64,000 nt of DNA from contig CM041783.1 in the NCBI GenBank assembly GCA_023374045.1, forward strand, positions 94,461,298 through 94,525,297, read 5' to 3'. This document shows, piece after piece, positions 48,772 to 61,043 of this stretch. The notes under the pieces are model-generated. The model worked only from the letters and a program-made list of their open reading frames with translations. It ran no database searches and had not been told where the DNA came from. How positions within the stretch are numbered: position 1 is the first letter of the stretch; each line of letters begins with the position of its first letter. Source of the stretch: Limonium bicolor. Taxonomy: Eukaryota; Streptophyta; Magnoliopsida; Caryophyllales; Plumbaginaceae. A program made the translations under genes and the position numbers.

Positions 48772-51700
48772 ATGGAGCGTTCAAAGATGTACAATGACAG
48801 ACTTACAACGATTACCTACAAGGGGTCGATAGGTTCTGTAAGATCCTAGTCAACAATCTTCAACCGAGGGATAAGGGATATATTTGTGTCCATGCATCAA
48901 CTGCAAAAACGACTTCAAGTATAGAGATATTGAGAAAATTAAGGACCATTTGATTCGTCGTGGGTTTAAAAAGATTACGAAGACATAGCATTATGGCATG
49001 GTCAGCATGCAGTGGATGTGTTTGACTATGATGTAGAAGCTTCAGTAGAACAATCAGAATTGGACGGCACTGAAAACTTTGGGGATGACACAGAAAACTT
49101 TGGGGATGATGACAACTACACGATTAACGACGAGACAAAGATGCGAACCTTGACACACTGTTGGAAGATGGAACAATACTTTACCTACAAACCGAGTACA
49201 CATGAAAACTTTATGCAGTCATGTAAAGAACCACTGTACGCTGGATGTGATGCACTGACGCTGAACAAATTAAGTGTGACCCTGAAAGTATTTAATGTCA
49301 AATCAAAACACGGATGGAGCGATGTAAGTTTCACGGAACTATTGCAAATTATTAAGGAGATACTACCAGCAGACAATGTCATACCTACAACTACTTATGA
49401 GGCGAAGAAGTTAATGTGTCCAATGGGTATGGAGTACAAGAAAATACATTCTTGTCCATCGGGGTGTATTTTGTTCTGGAAGGAGTATGAGCTACATGAT
49501 TGTTGTCCTAAATGTGGTGAATCACGTTATGTAAGAAAGATCATCAGGACGGCAACAAGCCAAAGGTTTCCCCAGCGAAGGTGTTATGGTATTTGCCAAT
49601 AATCCCAAGGTTTAGGCGGTTATTTGCAGTTCCAAAGGATGCTGGAAACCTTAGGTGGCATGCAACACATAGGGAGGACGATGGTAAATTAAGACATCCT
49701 ACTGATTCACTGCAATGGAGAAACATTGACAGAATGTATCCTGAGTTTGGTATAGAATCAAGAAATTTAAGACTTGGCTTATGCACGGATGGAATGAACC
49801 CGTACGGCACTTTGAGTAGTGTACACAGTACTTGGCCTGTTTTGTTGACTGTATACAACCTCCCACCATGGTTGTGCATGAAGCCTAGGCATATTATTCT
49901 ATCAATGTTGATATCAGGGCCAAAACAGGCGGGGAATAATATTGATGTGTTTCTGCAGCCGCTTATTGATGACTTGAAACTCTTATGGAATAAAGGAGCA
50001 ACAGTATATGATTCTTATGCAAAGGAAAGCTTCACACTGCGTGCTATGCTGTTTTGTACGATAAACGACTTTCCAGCATACGGAAACCTATCTGGATATA
50101 CAATCAAAGGAGCATTAGCTTGTCCTATTTGTGGTGATAACACATGCAATATCCGATTGAAATATAGTGGAAAAAATGTGTACATGGGTCATCGAAAATT
50201 CCTTCCAAGACATCATAAGTACCGAAAGATGACAGATGAATTTGACGGGACGACTGATCATGCTGTAGCTCGGAAACCTTTATCAGGTGTCAATGTTTAT
50301 AACAGGGTGAAAGATATTATGAACAACTTTGGTCCTCCAACTAAAGCTATAGAGAAGAGTGTTTGGAAGAAAAGGTCGATATTTTTTTATCTTGAGTATT
50401 GGCAACATTTGCAAGTAAGGCATTGTATTGATGCCATGCACGTCGAGAAAAATGTGGGCGAAAGTCTTGGTGGAACGTTGCTAAACATTAAAGGGAAAAC
50501 AAAAGATCGTTTAAAGGGGAGAAAAGATTTAGTAGAGTTGGGCATACGAAAAGAGCTCCACCCGCAACAAAGAGGAACACGTATCTTACTGCCTCCCGCA
50601 TGTCACACTATATCCAAAGAGGAGAAAAGGAGTTTTTGCAGTGCCCTTTCTAACATCAAAGTACCATCAGGGTACACTTCAAACTTAAGAAGTTGGGTGT
50701 CCATGTTTGAACTCAAGTTAGTAGGGATGAAATCTCACGACTACCATGTTTTGATGCAACATTTACTTCCCATTGCAATTCGTGGGATTCTCCCACATGA
50801 TGTCAGGAAAACCATTACAAATTTGTCCGTGTTTGTCAATGGAGTTTCTGCCAAAGTTCTAGATGTGCAGACACTGGACAAGTTGCAAGCTGAACTAATT
50901 GTCACTATGTGCCAGCTTGAGATGTATTTTCCACCTTCATTTTTCGATATTATGGTGCATCTGCTTGTTCATTTAGTAAGGGAGATCAAGGAGTGTGGCC
51001 CATTATATCTCAGGTATATGTATCCATTCGAAAGATACATGGGTGTGCTTAAAAAAAATGAAAAACCGTAGACGTCCAGAGGGAAGCATTGTTGAAGGAT
51101 ATGTAACTGAGGAAGTGATTGACTTTTGCACCCACTACTTAGAAGGCGTGGACCACATAGGTCTTCTGAGATCAAGACATGAGGGCAAGTTACAGGGTGT
51201 AGGTACAATCGGGAAAAAAATGGTAAGGCCTGATTTTGCTGCACTGTGTAAAGCACATCTAACCGTGTTGAGACATGTCGAAGATGTTGAACCATACTAC
51301 GTGTCACACTTAAGCGCTCTCAGAGCACAACATCCGTCAATGAGTCAAGTGAGATTAAAGAAGGAGCAGAATGCTACATTCATTACATGGTTTAAAGAAA
51401 AAGTTATGCATGAAGATTCAGACAATGTAACTGAAATGGTTAAGTTATTAGCGCTCGGTCCGAATCTTGATGTTGTATCATACGAGGGTTTCGATGTGAA
51501 TGGGTTTCTTTTTATACTGAACGCCAAGATCGTAAGTCAACAAATCAAAACAGTGGTGTTCATCTAACTGCTTCACAGGAAATATATCAAGATGAGTAGT
51601 AGTAAGGGAGTGACAATGAGGAAAGAGTAATATGGTGTGATTCAGGAGATTTGGATCCTTAACTACACCTGTTACAAAACTTGTGTCTTTAAATGCAAAT

Positions 51701-52012
51701 GGGTAGACAACAGGTGCAGTTACCGTCAGGTGGAACACGGTATGAAGTTGGTTGACCTAAACGCATTAACATACACAGAAGAACCGTTTATAGTTGCTTC
51801 TAAAGCTAGACAAGTGTCAATGTAATCCTAGATGGTCAGTTGTATTGCAAAGTAAGCGACAGATAGTTGGTGTTGATAGTGTTATGAACGAGGACGATTA
51901 TGATTGTGAAATGGACAATGTTCCCCTCCAAATGCCAATGGAAGTTGATAATGTGACCAACTTTCAGTGCACAAGATCAGATCATGGAGAAAGGTTGTGG
52001 GTTGAAAAATGA
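48772..52012 (+). CDS. CACTA-2 TNP2-type transposase, with frameshifts
   Basis: The start MERSKMYN precedes the transposase-associated zinc domain (DKGYICV, then CINCKNDFKYRD and HLIRRGFKK in shifted frames). From 49012 the frames are long: 49012-49602, 49581-51071 and 50995-51567. They hold CPMGMEYKKIHSCPSGC, CPKCGESRYV, LWYLPIIPRFRRLF, LCTDGMNPYGTLSS, SGPKQAGNNIDVFL, NDFPAYGNLSGYTIKG and HCIDAMHVEKNVGESLG, the core of the TNP2 family; the Asp residues and the Glu of HVEKN are candidate catalytic residues. A DUF4218 region (MCQLEMYFPPSFFD, PEGSIVEGY) follows, and a DUF4216-like region lies near 51640-51830. Shifts lie near 49535 (A run), 51050 (eight A) and 51815. They may be real decay or assembly errors. 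It probably acts with the product of the next gene. Confidence 0.85.
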
Positions 52013-52130
52013 ACAAAAAATAAGTCTGGCATAAAAGTGAATGCTCAACACATGCGTGTACAATTTATGATTATTTATGACTCTATTTATGACACTGACT
52101 ATATATTTATGTAATTATATTGTGCAGATT

Positions 52131-55100
52131 ATGGATGCCAACGATCATGAGATGCTCCTACAGTGTGATGAGGAGATGGAGATAGATGCAGAGATGCAGT
52201 TAGCGGAGTGTACACAGATCGTCGTTGCCGCTGATGCTCCTACGACCTCTCATGACCCTCCTACGACCTCTCAGGGCCCTCCACAAAAGACACGAGGACC
52301 GTCACGTGGTCTAAATGAGAAGAAGGAGAGTGGCATGATTGATCTGGTGTGGGGTAGGTATATGTTACACCTATATGTTATTCTGTTTTATTTTTTCATA
52401 TATATACTGATATTTATACATTTATATGTAGTACTATATATATTACGTATGACTAACATACATACTGTATATATTACAGGTATCTTAGACCCACTGGCGC
52501 ATCTAAGCAGAAGTTTGCCAGCGCCATGGGTCGATTGGTTAGGACCCATTGCTGTATCAACAGAAATTGGAGGAACCAAGATCCGGAAATAAGGAAGATC
52601 ATGTGGACGAGCTTGAAAAAGAAGTACCAGATCCCAGATGAAGCATATGATAAAGTGTTGTCACTGCTTGCTTTGCGTATGCGATCGTTCAAAAATAGAC
52701 TGGTGGCTGGTTGAATCAATACGAACTACCCGAAGAAGGTGCCTCCCTATGAGTTGTACGCTGGCATGATCACTGAGGAGGAGTGGAAGGAATTTTATGA
52801 AGCACATATCACCCCTGAGTTCAGGGTAAGTAATTGTTTTCATAGATTAACTTTTAAGTTTATGTTGTTAATATAACAGGATAAAGTTAAAATGAATTGT
52901 ATTCTTTCCACAGGCAGTTCAGGAAAAAGCCCGACAGAATCGCTTGAAAGATCAGAACCCACACTACATGGGCCGAGCTGGGTACATGGGACGTATACCA
53001 GGCTGGATTGAAAAGGGGTATCTGAAGCGTATGCGTGAGGACGGCACGGTTGAGCCGATTCAGAGTCTGGATGAGGTGAATCGGGCACAAGCATACATGC
53101 TTGGCCGCCAATTAGAGAAGGACGGTGAAATGCATTATCCGCGGAAGGAGACTGCAGACTTAGCTACAAAAATTGTGAGTGTCCTGAGTAATATTTAATA
53201 GTTTATAAATTTTTGTTACAATTTATGTATGTTTTACTTATTTGATATAATTCATAATTTACATGCTTTTTTTGCATGTGCAGGACTGCAGAGGGTGCTG
53301 ATTCTTTTCTTGGCCAGCCTCATAGTCAGGATGATCCATTGAACAAAGCGCTTGACAAGAAGGATTACCCTGGGAGAGTTCGAGGATTTGGATCCGCCGT
53401 GCATCAGAGGGATGTTTTTCCTCGCTCCCAACGGATGGGGAGGGAGGAAGAAATGAGGGAGATCAAAAGAAAGTTGACACAACAGTTCCAATCTGATTTA
53501 CAGCAGCAGATGCAATAAATGGAAGAGAGATTGATGCAACAGCTGAGTCAGGGGCATCAATCTTCTAGCTCATCAGTGTACGCCCCTGCACCTGCTTACA
53601 CCCCTACACCTGCTTCCATCCCTGCACCTGCTTCCACCCATACACCTGCTTCCACCCCTGCACCGTCTCAAGTTTCGGTTTCTTACACTGTACCTGCACC
53701 TTCTGATCCATTCCCATATGCCAAGCTTCAGGTATGTGTGAATTTTAGTGCTTTGTCGTTATTTATTTTTTCAATTAATCAAAAGTATGCATGTTGCAAT
53801 GTATTAATCTAATTTTTTTTGTTCGTTTATTAGGGAACCAAACCCTGTCGTCTTCTGCAGATCAATGAACATAGCACCTTTATGGTTGCATTAGGCACAA
53901 TTCTACAGACTGATTCGGCGTCACTATGTCATTTTAAGCGGGTTCCAGCCTGGTACGTCCGTGTGTTCGTAGACAGTGTATGTCAAGGCTGTGATCACAT
54001 TCCACTACTGATAGAGTGGAATGATTGGAGCACTGTCATTGAAGCACGTGGCTCACAAGTACCGTGGTCTTGCAATCTGATGGATTTATCTGATAGTACG
54101 GTAAACAAAAGAACTTGAATTTGTTTACTAATTACCATTTCATATATAAATGCAGTTTTGGGAATAGTTTTCTAACGTATACTAACTTGTCATTTCTTAG
54201 ACACTTGTTCCTATTGCTGACAAAGGTAAGCGAGTTAGTGCATCGAAAGGAAAGGGACCATCGGGTTAGCAGGATGATCACTACATCAGTCCACTTCGAC
54301 ACGATTTCATTCTTCCTCAAAATTTGGTGAATACACTGAGAAAGCGTCAACAGGTCTTATATAACATGATACTCGGGAAGGGTGATGATTTCATTCAGTT
54401 CTTCCTTAGGGTTCCGCCGTCTTTGTTCCACAGTGAAGAAGCTCATGAGTTGCTGATCAGTATTAGCGATGTCAAGGAGCAGCTACTTGATGATATGCTG
54501 AACATCTCGGTGATTCAATCCTACTACTTGTAAGTATCACATTTTTTCTCTCTCAAAGTTAATAGTAAGTTTTATGTATAATTTTAATTTAATGCCTTTG
54601 TCATCAAAGGCCCTTACTATCGAGGCTGGTGGCAAAGAAAATGGAAAATACGATCACCTTCATATGACCACAAATCATGTCTTCTGATGAAGCTATGAGA
54701 GACGGTGTTGCGTGTCAGAGCCATATGCGCAATGCCATAATTGTGGCGGTTAACAGGAAAAGTCAATTTGTGCTCATGCCATATCATCAGATGTAAGCGT
54801 GCTTGACCACCTTATGCTTTTGTCTTTATTGTTTTATGTTAACTCATATATATTTCAAAGCTGAAGTTGATTTGTTGTTGTTTAAACTTGTAGCAATCAT
54901 TGGTTGTTGTTAGTGCTGTGTACTTACTCATCATCCTGTATAGTGATTGATCCTATTGATGGAATTAGGAGAAACATCGCCATTTCTATTCTGTTGACAA
55001 AGTAAGTAAATTGTGCATATTTTCATTTCAAAAATAAAATTTTATACTTTTTTTATTACTTGTAACTTAAATGCTTGTTTTAATTAATTTCAGTGGTTTT

Positions 55101-55578
55101 AGAGATGGTATGATCAGTGTCCGTGCTATGAAATTTCCTTTGGATATAGAGTATATGAAAAAGGTAAAAAACATTCTATTTACTCATGCATACTTAAATA
55201 TATTTTGTATATTAGTGTGTATATATAATAATATAATTTTATTGAAAATAGTGTCCCAGGCAACCGGATAGCAGCAGTTGTGGATATTTTGTGATGCGAT
55301 ACATGTACGACATCGTGTCCAAAATCGAGAAAATCATAAATGACATTGAAGTACGTATTATAAGTTTTGTGTTTGAATTGGTAATTTAACTGTTTGTGCA
55401 TAGTTGGATAAGTTTAAATGGTGTACTTAATTGCTTTTATAATTCTTGCGTGCAACTTATTGACTTCTTTGCAAAACAAGGAGCTACTTATTCACTTGCC
55501 GATCTAGAGTTTGTCAAGGAGCACATGTGCGCTTACTGGACGAAAGCAATAAATTATGAAGATCAACAGAAGTCATGA
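52131..55578 (+). CDS. CACTA-2 second gene: Transposase_24-like protein with Ulp1-type protease end
   Basis: The start MDANDHEMLLQ follows an acidic, then Pro/Thr-rich leader (PTTSHDPPTTSQGPP). After a GT-AG intron (52354-52479) the protein reads MGRLVRTHCCINRNW and WTSLKKKYQIPDEAYD, typical of plant Transposase_24. Next come PGRVRGFGSAVHQRDVFP, a coiled Gln-rich part and a Pro/Ala/Thr repeat from an 18-bp minisatellite (53580-53690). A further region begins CRLLQINEHSTFMVALG. The last exons encode an Ulp1/C48-like protease: NHW (His codon 54898), VIDPID (Asp 54949), CPRQPDSSSCGYFVMRYMYD (Gln 55261, Cys 55279) and YWTKAI near the end. Apparent in-frame stops (after RLVAG near 52714 and at 53516) and one splice-phase problem near 53174/53284 suggest damage or assembly error. 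Confidence 0.75.
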
Positions 55579-56045
55579 GTTGGGCGTTGCAGCTATTTCT
55601 TTTCTTTTTTGAAGTTGTCTGAACTGAACCAATTTGCACTTGTAAATGCAGTTTGTTGCATTATGTCAAGTACACTTGCATTGTGTTGAAAAATGCAGTT
55701 TCTTGCATTATCAAATTTCTACAGATTGCAGTACAACATAAGTACTTAGTAGCTTCCATCTGTGTTTGGATTTTAATTTTAATTAAATTTTGTCTGCATG
55801 TTTGGTACTAATACTGGCAAATCTCTGTTAATTTGGTACTAATACTGGCTGATTTGTTGCAATTGGCCTCGGATCTGATGTGTTTTGCTGTAAATTTAAT
55901 TCGTAGATTTAATTTCTCTCTTACAGTTTGTTGTGATGGCATCTGCTGTGTTGAAAATGCAACAATGCATTGATCTGTGATGTGATGATATCTGTAGCAT
56001 TTGTTGGAACAGAGATTTCTAAAAAAAATAAAAAAAGGAAGATAT
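55579..56045 (+). other. CACTA-2 3' untranslated region
   Basis: This T-rich stretch follows the second gene. A GCAGTTT.TTGCATTAT motif is repeated near 55650 and 55696, and TTTGGTACTAATACTGGC is repeated near 55801 and 55832. Nothing codes here. Confidence 0.6.
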
Positions 56046-56261
56046 AAAGAACGTTTATCCATATAAGCGTTCTTTAAACTCTCCCGCCAACCATCATAAG
56101 AAACGCTTATATGTGATAAGCGTTGTTTTTGTCTGAGCATAAAAAACGCTTGTTAGGATAAAGCATTTTTTATGTTCCCATCGTTCTCGCATTATAAAGA
56201 ACGCTTTGCAAATAAGTGTTCTTTAAAGATAGTATAAGGAACGCTTTGAAAGCGTCATTTA
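56046..56261 (+). repeat. CACTA-2 right subterminal hairpin array
   Basis: Five foldbacks (starting about 56046, 56099, 56141, 56195 and 56237) pair AAAGAACGCTT-like arms with AAGCGTTCTTT-like arms, mirroring the five on the left. The last is shortened. Confidence 0.85.
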
Positions 56262-56354
56262 AATGTTTAATCATTTGTGCGTCGCTCACTAAACTACGCA
56301 TATACGCTTTGCTATATGCCAAATTTAAGCGTTGTTATTTTTTTTCGAGCAGTG

Positions 56355-59300
56355 CTCTACCATTCTCTCTTTTCTAAATCCAAAAAATTGTGAAGTCATC
56401 TCCTGGGTATATCCCACTTGAAGACGAAAACTACATATTATTGAAGCTGGAGTCTCCTCTTTCTCCTAAAAAAAGGTAAAAAAAGTTCCAAGAAAAATTC
56501 ATTTTCTTCATCCTTCTTTCTAGGCTGATTTTTTCCTTTGTAATGCCTTGTTTTCTTTCTGATTTGGGCATTGGTTCAACTCCTCAATGGTGGTGGAATC
56601 CTCTTCTTGATTCAAGGGTTAAAAACCCTCCTAAAACTCCAAAGGTAAAAACCTAGCTTTTGTGCTTTACGCCGTTTCATTGATTAGAATTTTCCTAAGG
56701 GTGTTTAAGTTTAATTGAATCCATTTTGTGTTACTTGGATGTTAGGATGGAGTTTGGCAACTCCATTGCCCACTTGACCGAAATTGAGAAGAGGAAGAGG
56801 AAGAGGAGAATTGAAAAGAAACTTGGAAGATTAAGGTAAGAAATCCACCTTAATGTTATTTTGATGTGTTTTAGAACTTGGGATGGGAAATAAAAAACGA
56901 TTGAAACCAAAATTGTGCTAGAAATATGCTTGGCTGGCTTTAGAGAGAAATTTGTGAACTTTGTTTGAATTAAGGGCCTTGGAGCCAAGAGATTGAGATT
57001 TCGTTTAAATTGTTGGTTTAGTAGATTTTGAATGCTTTGAGTTCTGGTAGGACCCTTGTATGGGTGTGGCTAGTCTAGGATTGATTTAGGTGAACAAATT
57101 GTGTATTTGGAGATGTTAGATCGTAGGTAAGTTATGGCAAAATTTTAGTGAAAATAAAATGTTTTAGGTGTTGTTGTGAGTGAGAACAACCTTGGGAATG
57201 AACTAGGTGTTGTAAGGGATTTATTTGGGTTAGTTAACCACACTTGAGTGAATATAATAGTTGAAAGAGAGAGTGCAAAAATCTGTAGCAAGTTGGTGTA
57301 ATAGTGCCTTGGAGTTTGGAGAGAAACTAGGTTGTAAAGCCTTGACGGAAGTGAAGAGATTTTGGGAACTAGGAAGGAGAATGCCTAAGATTAATTGGTT
57401 ATGGTCAATAAGTGATTTGGTAATGAATGGTAGAAGTGCAAACTGTCATGGAAATGTTTTTAGAGCATTAGAGTGCAAAATGCAAATGTGAGAGGGAAAG
57501 TTTTTAGAAATTAAGCAAGGATTTGGGAGGATTTAACCAATGAGTTGAGGAGGTTTAGTGCATGATTAAGGAGTATTTTAGGGTGTTTAAACATGTAGAA
57601 AACATGTGGAAAGATTATGGAATGATTAGGTGTGGATTAAGGTTGGTTTAGGGGTTAAAAAATGCAATTTTAGCAGCTTTTTAGCAGGGTCCGGGACTTA
57701 GGGGCGGACCAAGTCCCGGACCTCCCTTAAAATGCCCCGAGAGTAAGCTAGTAGGTTGGTCTGGGACCTTAGTCCAGGACCAAGTCCCGGACCAGGTGTA
57801 AATTCAGGCCGTGAGTTACGTTATGTATTGGTCCGGGACTTTGGGTTCGGACCAAATCCCGGACCACCCCCAGAATGTGACCAAAAGTGGTTTTAAGGCA
57901 TTAGAAGGTGGGGGATTGAATGGTAATGGTTTTATATGTTGTTAAGGCCTTGTTTGGTGATATGTGAAGGTCCTAAGAAGCTTAAACAAGTGTTGGAAAT
58001 GAGTGAGAAGTAAGAACATAAATTGACAAGAGTAAAACTAAGGATAACAGGGCAACGGGGTAAGTACGGGAGTAGTAGTTATTTACATACCGTAACGCCT
58101 CCACGTTAATAAGAACATTTGGGATGTTATCAGTGGACCAAGAGTAAACCGAGGAACGTGAGGTGACACGGTAAAGTTAAACCATGGTGTAAGGTATGAT
58201 TTTCTCATGCCCTGTATGCTAAGGGTGTTACTCTGATTTGTGTGCTTGTATGCTTTGTGTTATCACCTAAACAAGATAAATGCACGAATCGGATTGATTG
58301 CACCTTTTTGTGCTTGTATTGTATTGTTCCCTGTTGGACTGTAACTTGAATTTGTAGTTTGTATAATTCATGAAATGTGTGATTGTGGATGAGGTGCTTA
58401 GAAGTTGAATGTGTACTATAGTTCGATTCATAGTTGAGTCTTGTTTGATAAGTGACTCGTAGATAGAGTCGTTCCACTAAGTAACTAAAACGTGGGAACA
58501 CACGAAAACTATCAAATTAAGAATAACGATAATGTAAACCTATGAACTCACTAGAACGTTAGAGAATTGTACGGGAATTAGTAAACTCCCGATAACGGTT
58601 AGAGAACCGAACTGATTTAATCCACAAAACAATTAATAGAGGAAGTAAATAAGGAACCTCTATTTAGAGGATTGATGATTGTTCAAGACATGAACCTTGA
58701 GAGAAGTGGTAAGGGATCACCGAATCCCTTAGAAATATAGTCGACCCACAATGAGAGGATCCGACTAATATAATCAATATCCCGAACATGAGAGTATTCG
58801 ATACGTTGGGGGAACCCTTAAATCTGAGAATACTAGACATTGGAAATTTCCTAAGCTATTAGAGGATATCGAGAGAGATACTTCTAGGCTAATCCATGAG
58901 ATTGTATTATAACTCCGAGATAGGAGTGTTGGGAATTTGAGTAGTCTGGTAGAGAAACAGACATTTGAGAATTTGAGGAGCTAAGCGTATAGTTCCGTTT
59001 GTATTTGAAGTCCGGGGTGAGTCTTGTATATGACTTTGCCCGGAGGTCATGGGTAATGACTTAAAAGATACCTTTGAGTATTTGATTTGAGAATTTGATT
59101 GAGAAGTTGAATTGAGAATTTGATTGAGATTTGAGAATTTGAGTATTGAGAATTGAGTTGAAACTTGAGAGCCTTAAGAAATTGAGTTTGAGTAGAGAAT
59201 TGAGTTTGAGTGTGGTAGAACTTGATTGAGGTTGAGAGTAAGAGTATTTGAGTAAGCGTAACCCTAGAGAGTGGGTAAGACAATGAAGAATTGATTAAGG

Positions 59301-60001
59301 CATAGTGAGGTAGAAACCCTCAAGGCCTAAGAATAGGATAAATTAAACTAACCTCTTTGATGTGTGAGTTAATGTTTGTATTCTATGTTGGACATCGGTT
59401 GTGTTAATGTACATATATATTGTATGATGTCTTGCATGTTGATTAAATTAAAATGAATCGCATGTTCTCGACCAAATAGTCGATGTACCCCCGTTAGCAC
59501 GCGGGGTATGCGAATTTCATATACAGCAATTTGCTGAGCCCCTAGGGGCACCGTTTTTATTTTCCAAGTACATTGAAGCCGATCACCGTCCGAGAGTGTA
59601 AGACGGGGTTGCTGTATAAGCATGGGTAGTTTGTTTAGGAATGTTGTATTTGTTTGGAATGTTGAATTATGAGTCCGAATTGTTATCGGCAAACTTGAGA
59701 ATTGTAGATACTCGGTATAGAACGGAATTGAGGATGTATTTGTATAATATAGAATTGAAGTTTGTATTTGATTTGAGATTTGATTAAGGAATGGATTGTA
59801 TTGTTTCTATAGAGTACTCACTATAATAATCCATCAGACCGATTTCGTATTTCAATTGTTGTATTGGATTTAGCCTTGTTAGTCACGTGGGTGACTAACG
59901 GCATTGTATCACTCACCGTTGGTAGTTGGATTCCGCTGCCTTGATTTGATAATTGAGACGGGTTAGGAGATAATGGCTTGATTAGCGGTAGGGGTGTTAC
60001 A
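56355..60001 (+). repeat. Element E 5' LTR, part right of CACTA-2
   Basis: The LTR resumes with the repeated CTC and ends GGGGTGTTACA, five bases before the PBS. With 46076-46875 it makes one LTR of ~4.44 kb. The left part has a TATA-like CATAAAAAGG (about 46682) and a pyrimidine-rich leader with ATGGCTACTCCATC. The right part holds a dyad array (57688-57870). A GAATTGAGTTTGAG-type simple repeat lies at 59070-59250. Confidence 0.85.
57688..57870 (+). repeat. Dyad array in the E LTR
   Basis: Three units pair GGTCCGGGACTT or GGTCCGGGAC with AAGTCCCGGACC or variants, about 70 bp apart, at the same place in the LTR as the arrays of C, D and F but with different arms. Confidence 0.85.
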
Positions 60002-60006
60002 AAAAG

Positions 60007-60034
60007 TGGTATCAGAGCGAAATATCGCTCTGAT
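60007..60034 (+). promoter_or_regulatory. Primer binding site (tRNA-iMet) with overlapping hairpin, element E
   Basis: TGGTATCAGAGC at 60007-60018 runs into the foldback ATCAGAGCGA, loop AATA, TCGCTCTGAT (60011-60034). Confidence 0.85.
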
Positions 60035-60884
60035 GGTTGAAATACCGAGTTTAGAATAATACTGAGTTAGGAATTAGAAACTTAGGGCTAAGGGTTGAGT
60101 GTTAGCGTGTGAGGTACGCTAGTTAGGAACTTCCAGTGTGATCTGGATACCTACATAACCTTACCCGCCCTCCACATCCCCCATTGTAAAGTTGGGGAAA
60201 GAATGCCAGAGAGATGGAAAGACCTCTCACACTCGGGAAAACCCGATCTGACAGTTGTAGACTAAACCTTGTAAGAGAAAGAACCTGTCATACGGTAGAT
60301 TCCGAGAACCGAAATCGCGGAGACGGTTCCCGTTTGAATGACAATAACTGCGCTTAATAGCGGTAGATTGAGAATCCTAACCAAAGGATAGTTAAATTTA
60401 CGGCACCATGGGGCGTCGTGCTTCGCAGTCGCGAGAACCACATGTAGCCAGCAAGAAGCAAAGCACAACCACGCAATTAAGCGAAAAGGACGGAGTAACA
60501 AACCCGAGACAAGAGAGTCTGCGGACTGCAATGCTCGATAATACCAACAACGGTATACAAACCCGAATAACATAGTCCAGACAACTATGAGAGTAATCAT
60601 GAAACATACACCAATAGGACTACAACGCGGTTCCTAAGGATCAGTCAAGCCTGAGTAACCACCGTAAAGGTGTGGGAACGAGCAACGAAGCAAGGTACAC
60701 AGAGTACCTCAAGGATCGGGAAAGCACCCGAATTAACGACAACTTTGTCAAGAATACTGAGAAGCTGCTCAGGAGATTGATCACTAAGATCAAAAGGTCG
60801 ATGGAAGAGCCAATAAAACCACCAAATTTGGATGGAAACAATACCGTAACCGGTATGTGCTACCCTGAAGTACAACCTACCCGC

Positions 60885-60904
60885 GCACTTGCCAAGGCAA
60901 GTGC
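60885..60904 (+). other. Conserved 8-bp stem in the element E internal region
   Basis: The stem is GCACTTGC, loop CAAG, GCAAGTGC. In frame it would encode ALAKAS within the 60672-61037 frame, so coding conservation is an alternative reason for its survival. Confidence 0.75.
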
Positions 60905-61029
60905 AGCAAAAGCAGAACTATTTGGTAAACCTTTAACGACCAACAAGTACTTACTAAAGTACCGCTATGACGAATGGAGCGAATATAGGATCACCAATCC
61001 TAAGAATTTGAAACAACAAAACCTTGGAA

Positions 61030-61043
61030 AGGCCTAACGGCCT
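61030..61043 (+). other. Second small hairpin in the element E internal region
   Basis: The stem is AGGCC, loop TAAC, GGCCT, about 126 bp after the first stem; in element C the two are about 117 bp apart. Confidence 0.6.

Larger units (their letters stand above)
46876..56354 (+). mobile_element. Complete CACTA (En/Spm) transposon, CACTA-2
   Basis: The element starts CACTACTGGAAAAAA and ends TTTTTTTCGAGCAGTG, whose complement is CACTGCTCGAAAAAAA. Flanking CTC at 46873-46875 and 56355-56357 is the expected 3-bp TSD. The 9.5 kb hold subterminal hairpin arrays at both ends, a TNP2-type transposase (48772-52012) and a second gene (52131-55578) with Transposase_24-like and Ulp1-like regions. It sits in the leader part of the element E LTR, so it is younger than E. 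Clean ends and an intact TSD point to a fairly recent arrival. Confidence 0.95.
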
